Both the position numbers and the translations under genes were made by a program. This document shows positions 1 to 8,185 of a DNA stretch of 63,538 nt, one piece after another (the stretch's first letter is position 1; every line of letters begins with the position of its first letter). This stretch comes from Microbacterium sp. B35-30 (GTDB taxonomy: Bacteria > Actinomycetota > Actinomycetes > Actinomycetales > Microbacteriaceae), in the NCBI RefSeq assembly GCF_010634855.1, contig NZ_MWLQ01000037.1:1-63538 (forward strand). Direction: 5' to 3'. The notes under the pieces were generated by a model. That model was not told the origin of the DNA. It did no database searches and saw only the letters and a program-made list of their open reading frames with translations.

Positions 1-2
1 GG

Positions 3-188
3 CGACGCGGGCGCGACGCCGGCTCCGGTCGCCCGGGCGGACCCGTCGGCGGTGCCATGCAGGCGGATGCCGCGGCATCCGTCGCCGGAACCTCCACCGT
101 CGGCGACGCACTGGGCGCCCCTTCGAAGCAATCACCACCACCACCTACGACGCAATCACCACCATCACCACCTACGACGCAGTCGTAA
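3..188 (+). CDS. C-terminal end of an upstream gene (partial)
   Basis: The third forward frame is open from the window edge to a TAA at 186-188. Its codons end almost always in G or C, and it contains the GCG-GCA-TCC run typical of genes in this window. The product end is Ala/Gly-rich and then strongly Pro/Thr/Ser-rich. The tail is encoded by a 24-27 bp direct repeat (129-152 and 153-179) giving two QSPP..TTQ units. The stop lies 20 bp before the next start, so this gene probably precedes the binding-protein gene in one operon, perhaps as a transporter subunit. Only about 61 codons are visible, so no function can be given. Confidence 0.45.
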   Translation, partial: RRGRDAGSGRPGGPVGGAMQADAAASVAGTSTVGDALGAPSKQSPPPPTTQSPPSPPTTQS

Positions 189-208
189 CACACAGAGAGG
201 CATGACCC

Positions 209-1480
209 ATGAGCACGAATCGCAGAAGGATGCGCGTCGCCTCGGTCGTCGCGGGGATCGGCATCGTCGCCGTCCTCGCTGCCGGCTGCGCACGCGGCGG
301 CGGATCGCCGAACGACACCGACGACGGCGGCGGCGCGGAGGCGAGTCCGGGGATCACCGACGACTCGATCACCCTCGGCATCACCACCCCGCTGTCGGGT
401 CCGACCGCCGGCCCGGGAACCTGCACGGTCGCCGGCATCACCGCGTACTTCGGGGCGCGGAACGCCGAGGGCGGCGTGGAGTTCGGCGACGGCAACACGC
501 GCACGGTCGAGATCGAGGCGCTGGACGACGAGTACGACCCGCAGAAGGCCAAGGCCAACTACGACCAGCTCAAGAGCAGCGTCTTCGCGATGACCGCAGG
601 CCTCGGCACGCCCACCAACCGGGCGTGGCTCGACGCGGCGATCGCCGACGAGGTGCCGCAGGTGCTGATCATGACGGGCGACCCGATCTTCAGCAACCAG
701 GAGGAGAGCCCCTGGCAGCTCGGGTTCGTGCCGATCTACCAGAACGAGGGCGAGGCGTTCGGCGAGCTGCTCGCCGGATCGGGCGAAGACCACACGGTCG
801 CGATCCTGTCGCAGAACGACGACTACGGCGAGGGCTACGTCGAGGGCTTCAAGACGGCCATCGAGGGCGCCGACAACATCGAGATCGTCAAGGAGCTCAC
901 CTACGAGGCCACCGACGCCTCGGTCGACGCGCAGCTGACCGAGCTGGCCGGCTCGGGCGCCGACGTGTTCTTCAACGCCATGTCGATCACCCCGCTGGTG
1001 ATCTCGTCGCTGCAGAAGTCGCAGGAGCTCGGCTGGCTGCCGTCGTGGTTCCTGCCGTCGAACACGTCGAGCCCGACCGCCATCCTCGAGCCGGGCGGCG
1101 CCGCGGCGTTCCCCGGCGTCTACACGGTGGCGTTCGCGCAGTCGGCGGCCGCGCCGACGTTCGCCGAGAGCGAGGAGGGCGCCGCCTTCCTCGAGCAGCT
1201 CGCGGAGTACGCGAACTACCCGGACGTCCCCGCGTTCCCGCACTGCGTCTGGTCGTACCAGATCGGGGCGACGCTCGAGGAGGTGTTCGGCGCCATGACC
1301 GAGCCGACGCGCGACAACTTCATGGAGGCGCTGCGCGACGTCTCAGGCTTCACGGCGCCGCTCATGCTCGAGGGCTCCACCGTCGACACGACCGAGGACG
1401 GACTGCCCGCCGTCTCGACGGTGCAGGTGCAGAAGTACAACGGCAAGGGCTACGCCCCCGCCGAGAGCTGGGACGAGTGA
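209..1480 (+). CDS. ABC transporter substrate-binding lipoprotein, branched-chain amino acid (type I) family
   Basis: This 423-residue protein is the extracellular receptor of a HAAT-type ABC importer. It starts with a basic region and hydrophobic stretch ending in the lipobox LAAGC (Cys27), so it should be lipid-anchored outside the membrane. The mature part has the type I periplasmic-binding-protein pattern: ITLGITTPLSGPTA near residue 60, then INxxGG-like and DDYGEGYVEGFK motifs. An AGAGAGG ribosome site lies 8 bp before the ATG. No permease or ATPase follows, and a strong terminator comes directly after, so partners would have to lie upstream of the window. HAAT receptors also bind aromatic acids, which would suit the aromatic theme here, but the ligand is not readable from sequence. 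Confidence 0.88.
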   Translation: MSTNRRRMRVASVVAGIGIVAVLAAGCARGGGSPNDTDDGGGAEASPGITDDSITLGITTPLSGPTAGPGTCTVAGITAYFGARNAEGGVEFGDGNTRTVEIEALDDEYDPQKAKANYDQLKSSVFAMTAGLGTPTNRAWLDAAIADEVPQVLIMTGDPIFSNQEESPWQLGFVPIYQNEGEAFGELLAGSGEDHTVAILSQNDDYGEGYVEGFKTAIEGADNIEIVKELTYEATDASVDAQLTELAGSGADVFFNAMSITPLVISSLQKSQELGWLPSWFLPSNTSSPTAILEPGGAAAFPGVYTVAFAQSAAAPTFAESEEGAAFLEQLAEYANYPDVPAFPHCVWSYQIGATLEEVFGAMTEPTRDNFMEALRDVSGFTAPLMLEGSTVDTTEDGLPAVSTVQVQKYNGKGYAPAESWDE

Positions 1481-1495
1481 CCTGAGGGGTGCGGA

Positions 1496-1525
1496 GGGGC
1501 GGCCGGAGCATCCGGTCGCCCCTTT
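1496..1525 (+). terminator. Rho-independent-type terminator after the binding-protein gene
   Basis: GGGGCG-g-CCGGA / TCCGG-t-CGCCCC forms an 11-pair stem with one internal mismatch and a GCA loop, followed by TTT. It begins 15 bp after the stop codon at 1480. Confidence 0.75.
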
Positions 1526-1539
1526 GCCGTGCGCCGGTG

Positions 1540-1657
1540 CGTTTCGTCTCGCTTCGCTCGCTCAACGACCGGAAGCTCGACCCCGGTCGTCGAGCGAGCG
1601 AGACGAAACGCGCTCCACCCGGTCGTTGAGCGAGCGAGGAACGAGCGAGACGAAACG
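1540..1657. repeat. Intergenic repeat family A, three copies in mixed orientation
   Basis: A forward copy of the CGTTTCGTCTCGC...CTCAACGACCGG element lies at 1540-1572. Reverse copies lie at about 1582-1610 and 1619-1657, the last being the full form with GAGGAACGAGCGAGACG. Facing copies can pair as a long hairpin between the convergent binding-protein and GntR genes. The same family recurs at 23.0, 35.3, 36.2, 37.8 and 63.4 kb. Confidence 0.85.
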
Positions 1658-1670
1658 CGCCGAGCGCGGC

Positions 1671-2330
1671 TCACTCCATGCCGTGGAGCACCTCGACGAT
1701 GCCGGAGAGGTGGGCGCGGGTCGCGGCCTCGGCGGCGTCGGGGTCTTTGGCGAGGATCGCGTCGATGATCGCGATGTGCTCGGGAGCCGAGGTCGTGGCG
1801 CGACCGGGGTGGAACGCGAGGCGGAACTGGTGGCGCGCCGACTGGGCACGCAGCCGCTCGAGCAGCTGCGTGGCGGTGCCGTGGCGGCTGAGGTCGCGGA
1901 TGCGGCGGTCGAGCTCCTGGTTGAGGCGCGAGTACGCCACGAGGTCGCCCGAGCCGATCGCCGCCTCGATCTCGGCGCGCAGCGCCCGGAGCCCGTCGGC
2001 GTCGGCGGGAGTGAGATTCTCGGCGGCCTTGCGCGCGCAGAGCGTCTCGAGGCCGATGCGCACCTCGACGATCTCGATCGCCTCGTCGACGGTGATCGCG
2101 CGCACGCGCGCGCCGCGGTTCGGCAGGCGCTCGACGAGCCCCTCGCCGGCGAGGTTGAGAAGCGCGGTGCGCACCGAGGCGCGCGAGGCGCCATACCGTT
2201 CGCTCAGGTCGGCTTCGATGAGGCGCTGGTGCGGGGCGAACTGCGCCTCGAGGATCGCCTCGCGGATCACCTGCGTCAGATCGGGGCGATCCATCGCGTC
2301 GTCGTCACTGCGCACTGCGGCATCCGTCAT
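1671..2330 (-). CDS. GntR-family transcriptional regulator, FCD (FadR-like) type
   Basis: The protein has an N-terminal winged helix (IREAILEAQFAPHQRLIEADLSERYGASRASVRTALLNLAGEGLVER) and a C-terminal all-helical FCD ligand domain. Such regulators usually repress neighbouring catabolic genes and are released by a carboxylate ligand. The ATG at 2330 is chosen because GAAGGGGA lies about 8 bp upstream; an in-frame ATG at 2339 and a GTG at 2369 are alternatives. It is divergent from the aldehyde dehydrogenase, which is the likely target together with its own gene. A GTCGAC-centred site lies between the two genes. Family assignment is secure; ligand unknown. Confidence 0.9.
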   Translation of the reverse strand: MTDAAVRSDDDAMDRPDLTQVIREAILEAQFAPHQRLIEADLSERYGASRASVRTALLNLAGEGLVERLPNRGARVRAITVDEAIEIVEVRIGLETLCARKAAENLTPADADGLRALRAEIEAAIGSGDLVAYSRLNQELDRRIRDLSRHGTATQLLERLRAQSARHQFRLAFHPGRATTSAPEHIAIIDAILAKDPDAAEAATRAHLSGIVEVLHGME

Positions 2331-2423
2331 CTCGCCCATCCCCTTCGGCGCCTTTGTCCGTGCTGACACTATCTCTCGACGATCGTCCCATCGGGAAGCA
2401 TTTCATACGAAATCCGCGCGAAA

Positions 2424-2435
2424 ATCGTCGACAAT
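2424..2435. promoter_or_regulatory. Candidate FCD-regulator operator
   Basis: ATCGTCGACAAT is a near-palindrome around GTCGAC in the AT-richer part of the GntR/aldehyde dehydrogenase divergent region. It resembles the TTGTnnACAA-type sites of FadR-like regulators. The assignment rests on position and pattern only. Confidence 0.4.
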
Positions 2436-2521
2436 CTTGATTCACGCCCATGCGAGAGGCACGCTGGGAGCAGGTGTCGACGGCGCACCCGGTGCCGCCC
2501 CGCTGACAACCCGAACGACGT

Positions 2522-2583
2522 GCCCCGGCGAGAGCCGGAGCAAGGAAGCACGAGCCCCGGCGAGAGCCGGAGCAAGGAAGCAC
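2522..2583 (+). repeat. Two tandem 30-bp repeats, each a hairpin plus purine-rich tail
   Basis: Units at 2522-2551 and 2554-2583 are identical. Each contains CCGGC-GAGA-GCCGG, a 5-pair stem closed by a GNRA-type loop, then AGCAAGGAAGCAC. They sit in the leader directly before the aldehyde dehydrogenase ribosome site (AGAGAGG, 2584-2590), so they would be in its mRNA. Confidence 0.7.
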
Positions 2584-2600
2584 AGAGAGGTGGGCGTTCC

Positions 2601-4097
2601 ATGGGCGAGACCGCGATGGGGACATCGGTTCGGACGGGGCTGTACATCGGCGGTGAGGAGCGGTTCACGGACGACGTGCTGACGATCCCCGACCCCGGCA
2701 GGCCCGGAGTGGTCGTCGGCGAGGCGGCTGCGGCATCCGTCTCGGATGTGAAGGATGCCGTCGCCGCGGCGAAGCAGGCCTTCCCGGCGTGGGCGGCGCT
2801 CACGCCGCAGGAGCGTGCCGCGAAGATGGCTGAGGCGATCGCGGGCATCGCAGACGACCGCGATGAGGACGCCGCGATCCTGTCGCAGGAGAACGGCAAG
2901 GTCCGGATGGAGGCGTGGATCGACGGGCTGGTGTTCGAGATCCGCTGGAACCTCGCCCTCGTGCTCGCCGACGAGGTGGATGCCTCCAAGACGCTGCCGC
3001 CGGTACCCGGCGCGATCCCGGTGTCGACCGAGGTGTCGTACCAGCCGCTGGGTGTCGTGACGGTGATCGTGCCGTTCAACTGGCCGATCGCGATCCTGGG
3101 TGCCTCTCTGCCGCACGCGCTGCTGGCGGGCAACACCGCGATCGTGAAGCCGCCGCCCTCGGCGCCGCTGGCGACCACGCGGGTCGTGCAGCGGGTCGCC
3201 GAGAAGCTGCCGCCGGGCGTGCTGAACGTCGTCACCGGACGCGACCAGGACATGGCCGACCTCATCCAGAACCCCGACGTCGCCAAGGTCTGCTTCACCG
3301 GCAGTGTGAACGGCGGCAAGCGGATCATGGAGATGGCGTCCAAGACGCTGACGCGCGTGACGCTCGAGCTGGGCGGCAACGACGCGGCGGTCTTCCTCGA
3401 CGACGCGATCCTCGACGACGCGCACCTCGACCGGCTCTACGCCGCGATCTACGACACCACCGGCCAGATCTGCATGAACGCCAAGCGCGTCTACGTGCAC
3501 CGTTCGCGTCTCGACGAGCTCGTCTCGGGGCTGAGCGCACGGCTCGAGCAGGCCAAGCTCGGCCACGGTCTCGACGAGGGGACCACGATGGGGCCGCTGC
3601 ACCAGCCGGCGCAGAAGGCGTTCGTCGACGAGATCATCCAGGAGGCGAAGGATGCCGGAGCCGACGTCCGCGAGTTCGGCTCCCTGCCGGAAGGTGACCT
3701 GGCCGGCGGCAACTTCGTTCGCCCCGCGATCGTCGTCGACCCCGAGCTCGACCTGCGTGTGGTCACGCAGGAGCAGTTCGGTCCCGTCATCCCGGTAATC
3801 CCGTTCGACGACGAGACCGAGGCGGTGCGCCTCGCCAACGACACCTGGGGCGGGCTCTGCGGATCGGTATGGACCGGGTCGCCGGACGCCGCTCAGCGCG
3901 TGGGTTCGCAGCTCGAGTGCGGCTACGTCTGGGTCAACGACCACGGCGCCACGCGCCTGGACCTGCGTGCGCCGTTCGGCGGCATGAAGCAGTCGGGCTT
4001 CGGTCGCGAGCAGGGCATCGAGGGCGTCCGCGCCTTCCAGGACACCCGCTCCATCGCGACCATCGACCCGGAGGCGCTCGCGTCGATGGCCCACTGA
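2601..4097 (+). CDS. NAD(P)-dependent aldehyde dehydrogenase
   Basis: This 498-residue member of the ALDH superfamily oxidises an aldehyde to its acid in the cytosol. Seen in sequence: the PFNWPIAI and KPPPSAPL segments of the cofactor fold, FTGSVNGGK, the general-base motif LELGGND, the nucleophile segment GQICMNAKR (Cys) and QEQFGPVIPVIPF. The length is normal. The ATG at 2601 has AGAGAGG 10 bp upstream; the upstream extension would be encoded by the hairpin repeats and is unlikely. The divergent GntR/FCD gene probably controls it. Substrate is open; an aromatic aldehyde would fit the wider neighbourhood but no residue proves it. Confidence 0.92.
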   Translation: MGETAMGTSVRTGLYIGGEERFTDDVLTIPDPGRPGVVVGEAAAASVSDVKDAVAAAKQAFPAWAALTPQERAAKMAEAIAGIADDRDEDAAILSQENGKVRMEAWIDGLVFEIRWNLALVLADEVDASKTLPPVPGAIPVSTEVSYQPLGVVTVIVPFNWPIAILGASLPHALLAGNTAIVKPPPSAPLATTRVVQRVAEKLPPGVLNVVTGRDQDMADLIQNPDVAKVCFTGSVNGGKRIMEMASKTLTRVTLELGGNDAAVFLDDAILDDAHLDRLYAAIYDTTGQICMNAKRVYVHRSRLDELVSGLSARLEQAKLGHGLDEGTTMGPLHQPAQKAFVDEIIQEAKDAGADVREFGSLPEGDLAGGNFVRPAIVVDPELDLRVVTQEQFGPVIPVIPFDDETEAVRLANDTWGGLCGSVWTGSPDAAQRVGSQLECGYVWVNDHGATRLDLRAPFGGMKQSGFGREQGIEGVRAFQDTRSIATIDPEALASMAH

Positions 4098-4340
4098 CCG
4101 GTGGGCGGGCTCAGGAACTGCCAGCGAGACTTCGACGATGTCTTCCCACTCGTCCAGGTGGGCTCATGCTCGGCACGTGCTCCGTCCTCCGCAGCCAACA
4201 GCATCACGTCTGTTCGGACGGCGCGATAAGAGGCACGGTGTGCGATTCTTCCGGTTCACGCCGTGAGCACCGACCAAGATGGTTCACCTCACTTTCGGAT
4301 GAAGATCCTGCGCGGGCGCTCTCCATCCTCGCGGAGCGGG

Positions 4341-6815
4341 TCAAGCTTCCAGGCCAAGGTCCGCGGCGCTGATCACGGCACCCCCGGGCTCCAGTCCGCG
4401 GCGGGGGGTGAACGCCGCCCACATCGAACCGCGCACGTGCCGTTGGAAGACATGCCGGACGAGCGCGGCACGCGTCATGGGCAGTCGAATGTGACGCAGC
4501 CCCTCGAGGAGTCGCGTGAGGCCCTCGCCGAACGCCGGGATGCCGCAGTCGACCGCGTTGATGAAGGCTTGCTCCGCGAGTTCGCGCTCTCCCTTCACAG
4601 CTTCATGCTCCGCGCGAAGGATGTACGCGTCGCTCAAGGTGGGAGCAGCCGTGATGATCGCTGAGGCGAGGGCGCCGAGTTCTTCATGGAGCCCCAGGCG
4701 GAGCAGCACATATCCGGCGACGACTCCTGCGAAGGGATCCTCGGGCGCTGTTGCCGCCAACTCCTGTGCGAGGCGGTCTGCGACGTCGATGCGTCCGGCA
4801 AGCAGCATCCTCTGGAGGTACTCGAGACGCCATAAGTGGCTCACCTCTGACGATGCGCCGTCCGCGATGCTGGGATGGTACTGGTAGAGCCGGATGCGAT
4901 CGATGTCGATCTGTGCAACAAGCGTGGCCAGCCGCTGTGGCAGCACCGGCACTGCGACGACCATCGGAGCGGCATCGGGGGCCGTGAAGGAGACCCAATG
5001 CGGCGCGGCATCCACGCGCAGTACCCTCCCAGCCACGCCGGCCGCCGAGGGTTGAAGCTCAAGCCCTGTCCCGATGACCGGCTCGCCGGCCCTCCAGATC
5101 GCCACCTTGACTTGCCGTACTGCGTCGAGGTCCGCGCGCCCATCGCGGCCGACACCGACGGCGAACACCGCGACGCCGGAGCCATTGCGGAGCTCAGCGC
5201 GCGCGGTCCCAGGGGCCATGGCCACCGGCTCGTCTCCGGCTAGGTACTTCGCCAGTCCGGCCGTCACGACCGTGGTGGGGCGCGCCCAAGCAATAGCGTC
5301 GTCCCCCATGGTGAGGTAGCCGTCGCGGACGCGTCCGCCCATCGCCGAGGCCAGTTCCTCCACTAACGAGTCCGGTGGTCGAGGCTGAAGCGACACCCGC
5401 TCCGACTCGCCGGCGGTCAGCCGGACGAACTCAGCGTCGCGCGTCGCGTCAGGGCCGATGTGCCGGACATAGTAAAATCCGGGCTCCACCTGCGCTGTTT
5501 CGCCTGCCCGCTTGACCGCGCGCACCCGACCGGCCTCGTCCACGATCTCGGCCACGGCGAGAGAGTCTTCTGACTCGATCAAGATCGTGGCGCCGGATTG
5601 CTGGTGATCGTCCCCAGCGGCCGTATCGAATCCGATCGGCTCGGTAACCGGGGTCCCCTCGGGCTGGGGGAACGACCGCGCCACGGGCTTCTTGCCTCGC
5701 GGTAGCAGTTCGACCGTCACGGGCTGGTCTTCGTAGAGCTCGATCGGGGCGGTGGCCGAGCCGGATAGACCCTTCGGGGTAGTGGTCGTTGCCTGTACAG
5801 CGTATGTCTTGGGCGGAAGCTGAAATGCTTGGACCTCGCCGGTCACCCCGAGCGCGGACGCAACCGTGGCGCCGAGCGCGTCCAGTACGCTGACCTGAGC
5901 TTTCTTGCGCTTCGCTTCGACCGCGAGCCGGACGGTCAGTGTCGCAAGGTCGAAGTGGCCGCTCGGGAACGACACCACCACCGGGTCGCGCTCGCGGCTG
6001 GCCACCCCGCGCGTGCCGGTGTCCTGAGGGATCTGTGCTTGGATGTCCGCCTCGGAGATGCCCGCCGGCATCCTCGCCCTCATTCCCCTGTTGATGAACG
6101 AGGCGAGGCGCTCCCAGCGCACTTCATAGCAATTGCGTTCCCACGACCAGGCCTTGGCATTCTTGACGCCCGTCAGGCCCTCCAGGAGGACGCCCGTGAA
6201 CCTGCCGTCCGCCTCCCCCAACCAACCAACCTCTTGAGCGGTATGACCTGGCGCGGTCGCGTAGAGGATGAACTGCTGAGTCGGGGGCGCGCCCGGATCG
6301 CGCTTGCGCGGGACCGGCCAGCGTCCGATTTCAAGCTCCCTATTGGCCCACGGGACGTTGCGGCAGGCGTCGATGAACAGGAACTGGTCCGCGAAGGAGG
6401 TCGTTTCGAAATACTCGGCGATCGAGCGGACGGACAATGAATGGTCGGGGTGCACCTCGTCGAACCCGGGCAGGACGAGCGCGCTCTCGTCACGATTGGA
6501 GACCCGGGCGGTGATGCCGTGGCCCGCGAAGTAGAAGTAGAGCCGCTCCGGCTTCTGGTCTGCCGTGGCCACCACCACCTCGTTGATCGCGGACACGATA
6601 TTGTCCTTGGTCGCCGGCCGCGCGCGCCTGGCTGGATCTTCAGCTGGATGTGGATCCTTCGATGCCGGGGAGAGCAGCAACCGCACATTGGATGCCGGGA
6701 CGCCACCACGAACAGTCACCCAATCGCGAAAGTCGCACGCATCAGACACTGCGGCAGACAGCTCCATCTCGGGAGTGCCGTAGTCGTCCGCACCGACGAC
6801 GATGGCCCAGCGCAT
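4341..6815 (-). CDS. Caspase-family (C14) protease with C-terminal helical repeats
   Basis: The 824-residue protein opens with a caspase fold: MRWAIVVGADDY, the catalytic His in FYFAGHG (His99) and the catalytic Cys in FIDACRN (Cys151). Both dyad residues are present, so it should be an active cysteine protease. Residues about 280-560 look beta-rich (repeated short strand-like segments, no family recognised). Residues about 640-770 are helical and TPR-like (DRLAQELAATAPEDPFAGVV..., then LSDAYILRAEHEAVKGERELAEQAF). No signal peptide or membrane segment is seen. The stop of the next caspase gene lies 33 bp upstream of its start, on the same strand, so the two form an operon. Bacterial caspases are known as effectors in conflict and cell-suicide systems; that role here is inferred from context. 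Confidence 0.85.
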   Translation of the reverse strand: MRWAIVVGADDYGTPEMELSAAVSDACDFRDWVTVRGGVPASNVRLLLSPASKDPHPAEDPARRARPATKDNIVSAINEVVVATADQKPERLYFYFAGHGITARVSNRDESALVLPGFDEVHPDHSLSVRSIAEYFETTSFADQFLFIDACRNVPWANRELEIGRWPVPRKRDPGAPPTQQFILYATAPGHTAQEVGWLGEADGRFTGVLLEGLTGVKNAKAWSWERNCYEVRWERLASFINRGMRARMPAGISEADIQAQIPQDTGTRGVASRERDPVVVSFPSGHFDLATLTVRLAVEAKRKKAQVSVLDALGATVASALGVTGEVQAFQLPPKTYAVQATTTTPKGLSGSATAPIELYEDQPVTVELLPRGKKPVARSFPQPEGTPVTEPIGFDTAAGDDHQQSGATILIESEDSLAVAEIVDEAGRVRAVKRAGETAQVEPGFYYVRHIGPDATRDAEFVRLTAGESERVSLQPRPPDSLVEELASAMGGRVRDGYLTMGDDAIAWARPTTVVTAGLAKYLAGDEPVAMAPGTARAELRNGSGVAVFAVGVGRDGRADLDAVRQVKVAIWRAGEPVIGTGLELQPSAAGVAGRVLRVDAAPHWVSFTAPDAAPMVVAVPVLPQRLATLVAQIDIDRIRLYQYHPSIADGASSEVSHLWRLEYLQRMLLAGRIDVADRLAQELAATAPEDPFAGVVAGYVLLRLGLHEELGALASAIITAAPTLSDAYILRAEHEAVKGERELAEQAFINAVDCGIPAFGEGLTRLLEGLRHIRLPMTRAALVRHVFQRHVRGSMWAAFTPRRGLEPGGAVISAADLGLEA

Positions 6816-6848
6816 GAGCCGAGCTATCCGCAGGACGTGGTCACGGCG

Positions 6849-7697
6849 TCACCCGATCGTGAAAGGCTTCTGCTGCTCGAACTCTGGATTATCAGCGCCC
6901 ACCGGGTTGTAGTTCGGTTGCTGGTTCTGCGGCATACGGGCGCGGATGGCCTCACGGAACGCCGGGTACCCGCCCTCCCACGCGCCGTCGTTCCACACCG
7001 CCTTCAGGTTCTCGGTGAAGAGCCCGTTGGCAAGACCATCGAGCGACAACTGGTCGTCGCGGCAGCCGGAGATGAGCAGCACGGTGGCCTCCGGTCGGGC
7101 TTGCCCGGCGCTGGGCACCTGCTTCTGGATGTCGTCGTACAGTTCGGCGTGCGCACGGTAAGTTGCGGCAAGTACGTCTTGCGGCATCGCTCTGTACCGC
7201 GGTGACTCGGCGGCCGCCTGCTGCCTCGTCCTGACCACGTTAGGCACTCGGGCGTCGTCACCGATTCTCCTATTTGCAGTACCGCTGTGGCAGCTGTCGG
7301 AGAGCACGAAGATGCGCACTCGCGGCGCGAACTTGCCCCAGAGCGCGTAGAGCTCGTCGTCAACGAGCTGCCGGTCGTACGCGACCCAGGTCTCGTCCAG
7401 GCGATCCTCTTCACCTTCACCGTTGCGGTCGGGGACTTGCCCCCCGTGGCCGGAGTAAGACAAGAAGAAGGAATCCCCCGGAGCCAGCTCATCCGCGGCT
7501 CGGCTGATCGCCGTCTTCATGGCGTCAGCGGTCGCGTCCTGCGTCAGCAGCAGGTGTGCGTCGAAGCCGCAGCTTTCGGCGATCGCCTGCATGTCGTGGG
7601 CGTCGAATTCGCACGCGTTGAGCGCGCCGTCCCACCCGTCGTAGTGAGCAGGATCGACGCGATTGAGCCCAATGTGCAACGACAAACCGCTGGCCAT
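6849..7697 (-). CDS. Metacaspase-like caspase-family protease
   Basis: This 282-residue protein is a compact caspase domain: LSLHIGLNRVDPAHY at the first strand, catalytic His84 in SYSGHGGQ and catalytic Cys136 in LSDSCHSG. The order and spacing match type I metacaspases. It lacks a death fold, transmembrane segment or obvious extra domain. The ATG at 7697 is preferred because TGGGGGGA lies just upstream; longer in-frame extensions are not protein-like. It is the first gene of a two-caspase operon and diverges from the KAP NTPase gene across 484 bp. Two different caspases in tandem suggest an initiator and executor pair, or one enzyme with a processing partner (inference). Confidence 0.9.
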   Translation of the reverse strand: MASGLSLHIGLNRVDPAHYDGWDGALNACEFDAHDMQAIAESCGFDAHLLLTQDATADAMKTAISRAADELAPGDSFFLSYSGHGGQVPDRNGEGEEDRLDETWVAYDRQLVDDELYALWGKFAPRVRIFVLSDSCHSGTANRRIGDDARVPNVVRTRQQAAAESPRYRAMPQDVLAATYRAHAELYDDIQKQVPSAGQARPEATVLLISGCRDDQLSLDGLANGLFTENLKAVWNDGAWEGGYPAFREAIRARMPQNQQPNYNPVGADNPEFEQQKPFTIG

Positions 7698-8181
7698 TGT
7701 GTCCCCCCAAGAACAACAAAACCCCGTTGTCAAGGTAGGCCTGCTGGCTGCTGCGGTCAAGAGTAGGTCCGTCGCGTGGACGGGCTGGGGTGTTCCGCAC
7801 TGAAGGAGCGATGCGATACCTGCCACGACGATCGTGTGATTCCTCGGTCCTAGGTAGCGGCGTTTGGTATCAACGCATGTGGGCCGCAGCTTTCGCGGCT
7901 CACGCCCGACGGGGTTTCACAAATGGACGCTTGCGGCGACGAGCGCCGCTGTCCGTGGGCGGTGCCTCCAAGACGCTCACGCGGGTGCGGTGTCCGGGCG
8001 CCAGGTGTCCACGCCGTCGTTGCCGCGCCAGGAGATACAGGCCGTCTCGCGCGACTGCTCGGTCGGGAGAACTTCCCGCCCGGCTGAACCCGCGTGGCCC
8101 GTTGCCGGCGACTATTGACGGCCCCCGCCAACCGCGCCAAGCTGACACCGATCGGGTTGGAGGCGACATGGGCGTGACTCC
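7698..8181. other. 484-bp divergent region between the caspase operon and the KAP NTPase gene
   Basis: No confident gene is seen. A forward frame from an ATG at 7811 (AAGGAG only 2 bp upstream) runs to a TGA at 8183-8185. Its product would be Arg-rich with poor codon use, so it is doubtful. The useful detail is at the right end. GGAGG (8159-8163) is placed for an ATG at 8168 that opens a five-codon frame ending in a TGA overlapping the KAP start as ATGA. Confidence 0.5.
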
Positions 8182-8185
8182 ATGA
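8168..8185 (+). promoter_or_regulatory. Possible five-codon leader frame coupled to the KAP start
   Basis: ATG-GGC-GTG-ACT-CCA-TGA encodes MGVTP and its stop overlaps the KAP ATG (8182) by four bases. The only good ribosome site, GGAGG, is 4 bp before this leader ATG and 18 bp before the KAP ATG. Reinitiation from the leader is therefore the simplest way to start the KAP protein, unless a frameshift hides a longer N-terminus. Confidence 0.45.

Noticed and set aside
4098..4340. Possible CCCAC/GTGGG hairpin near 4147-4168 as terminator of the aldehyde dehydrogenase
   Set aside because: The stem is short with an 8-nt loop and no T-run; too weak to call.
7811..8185. 125-codon forward frame ending in ATGA overlap with the KAP gene
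   Set aside because: The product is Arg/Pro-rich with weak codon bias, and AAGGAG is only 2 bp from its ATG. Only the final leader-sized part has a good ribosome site.
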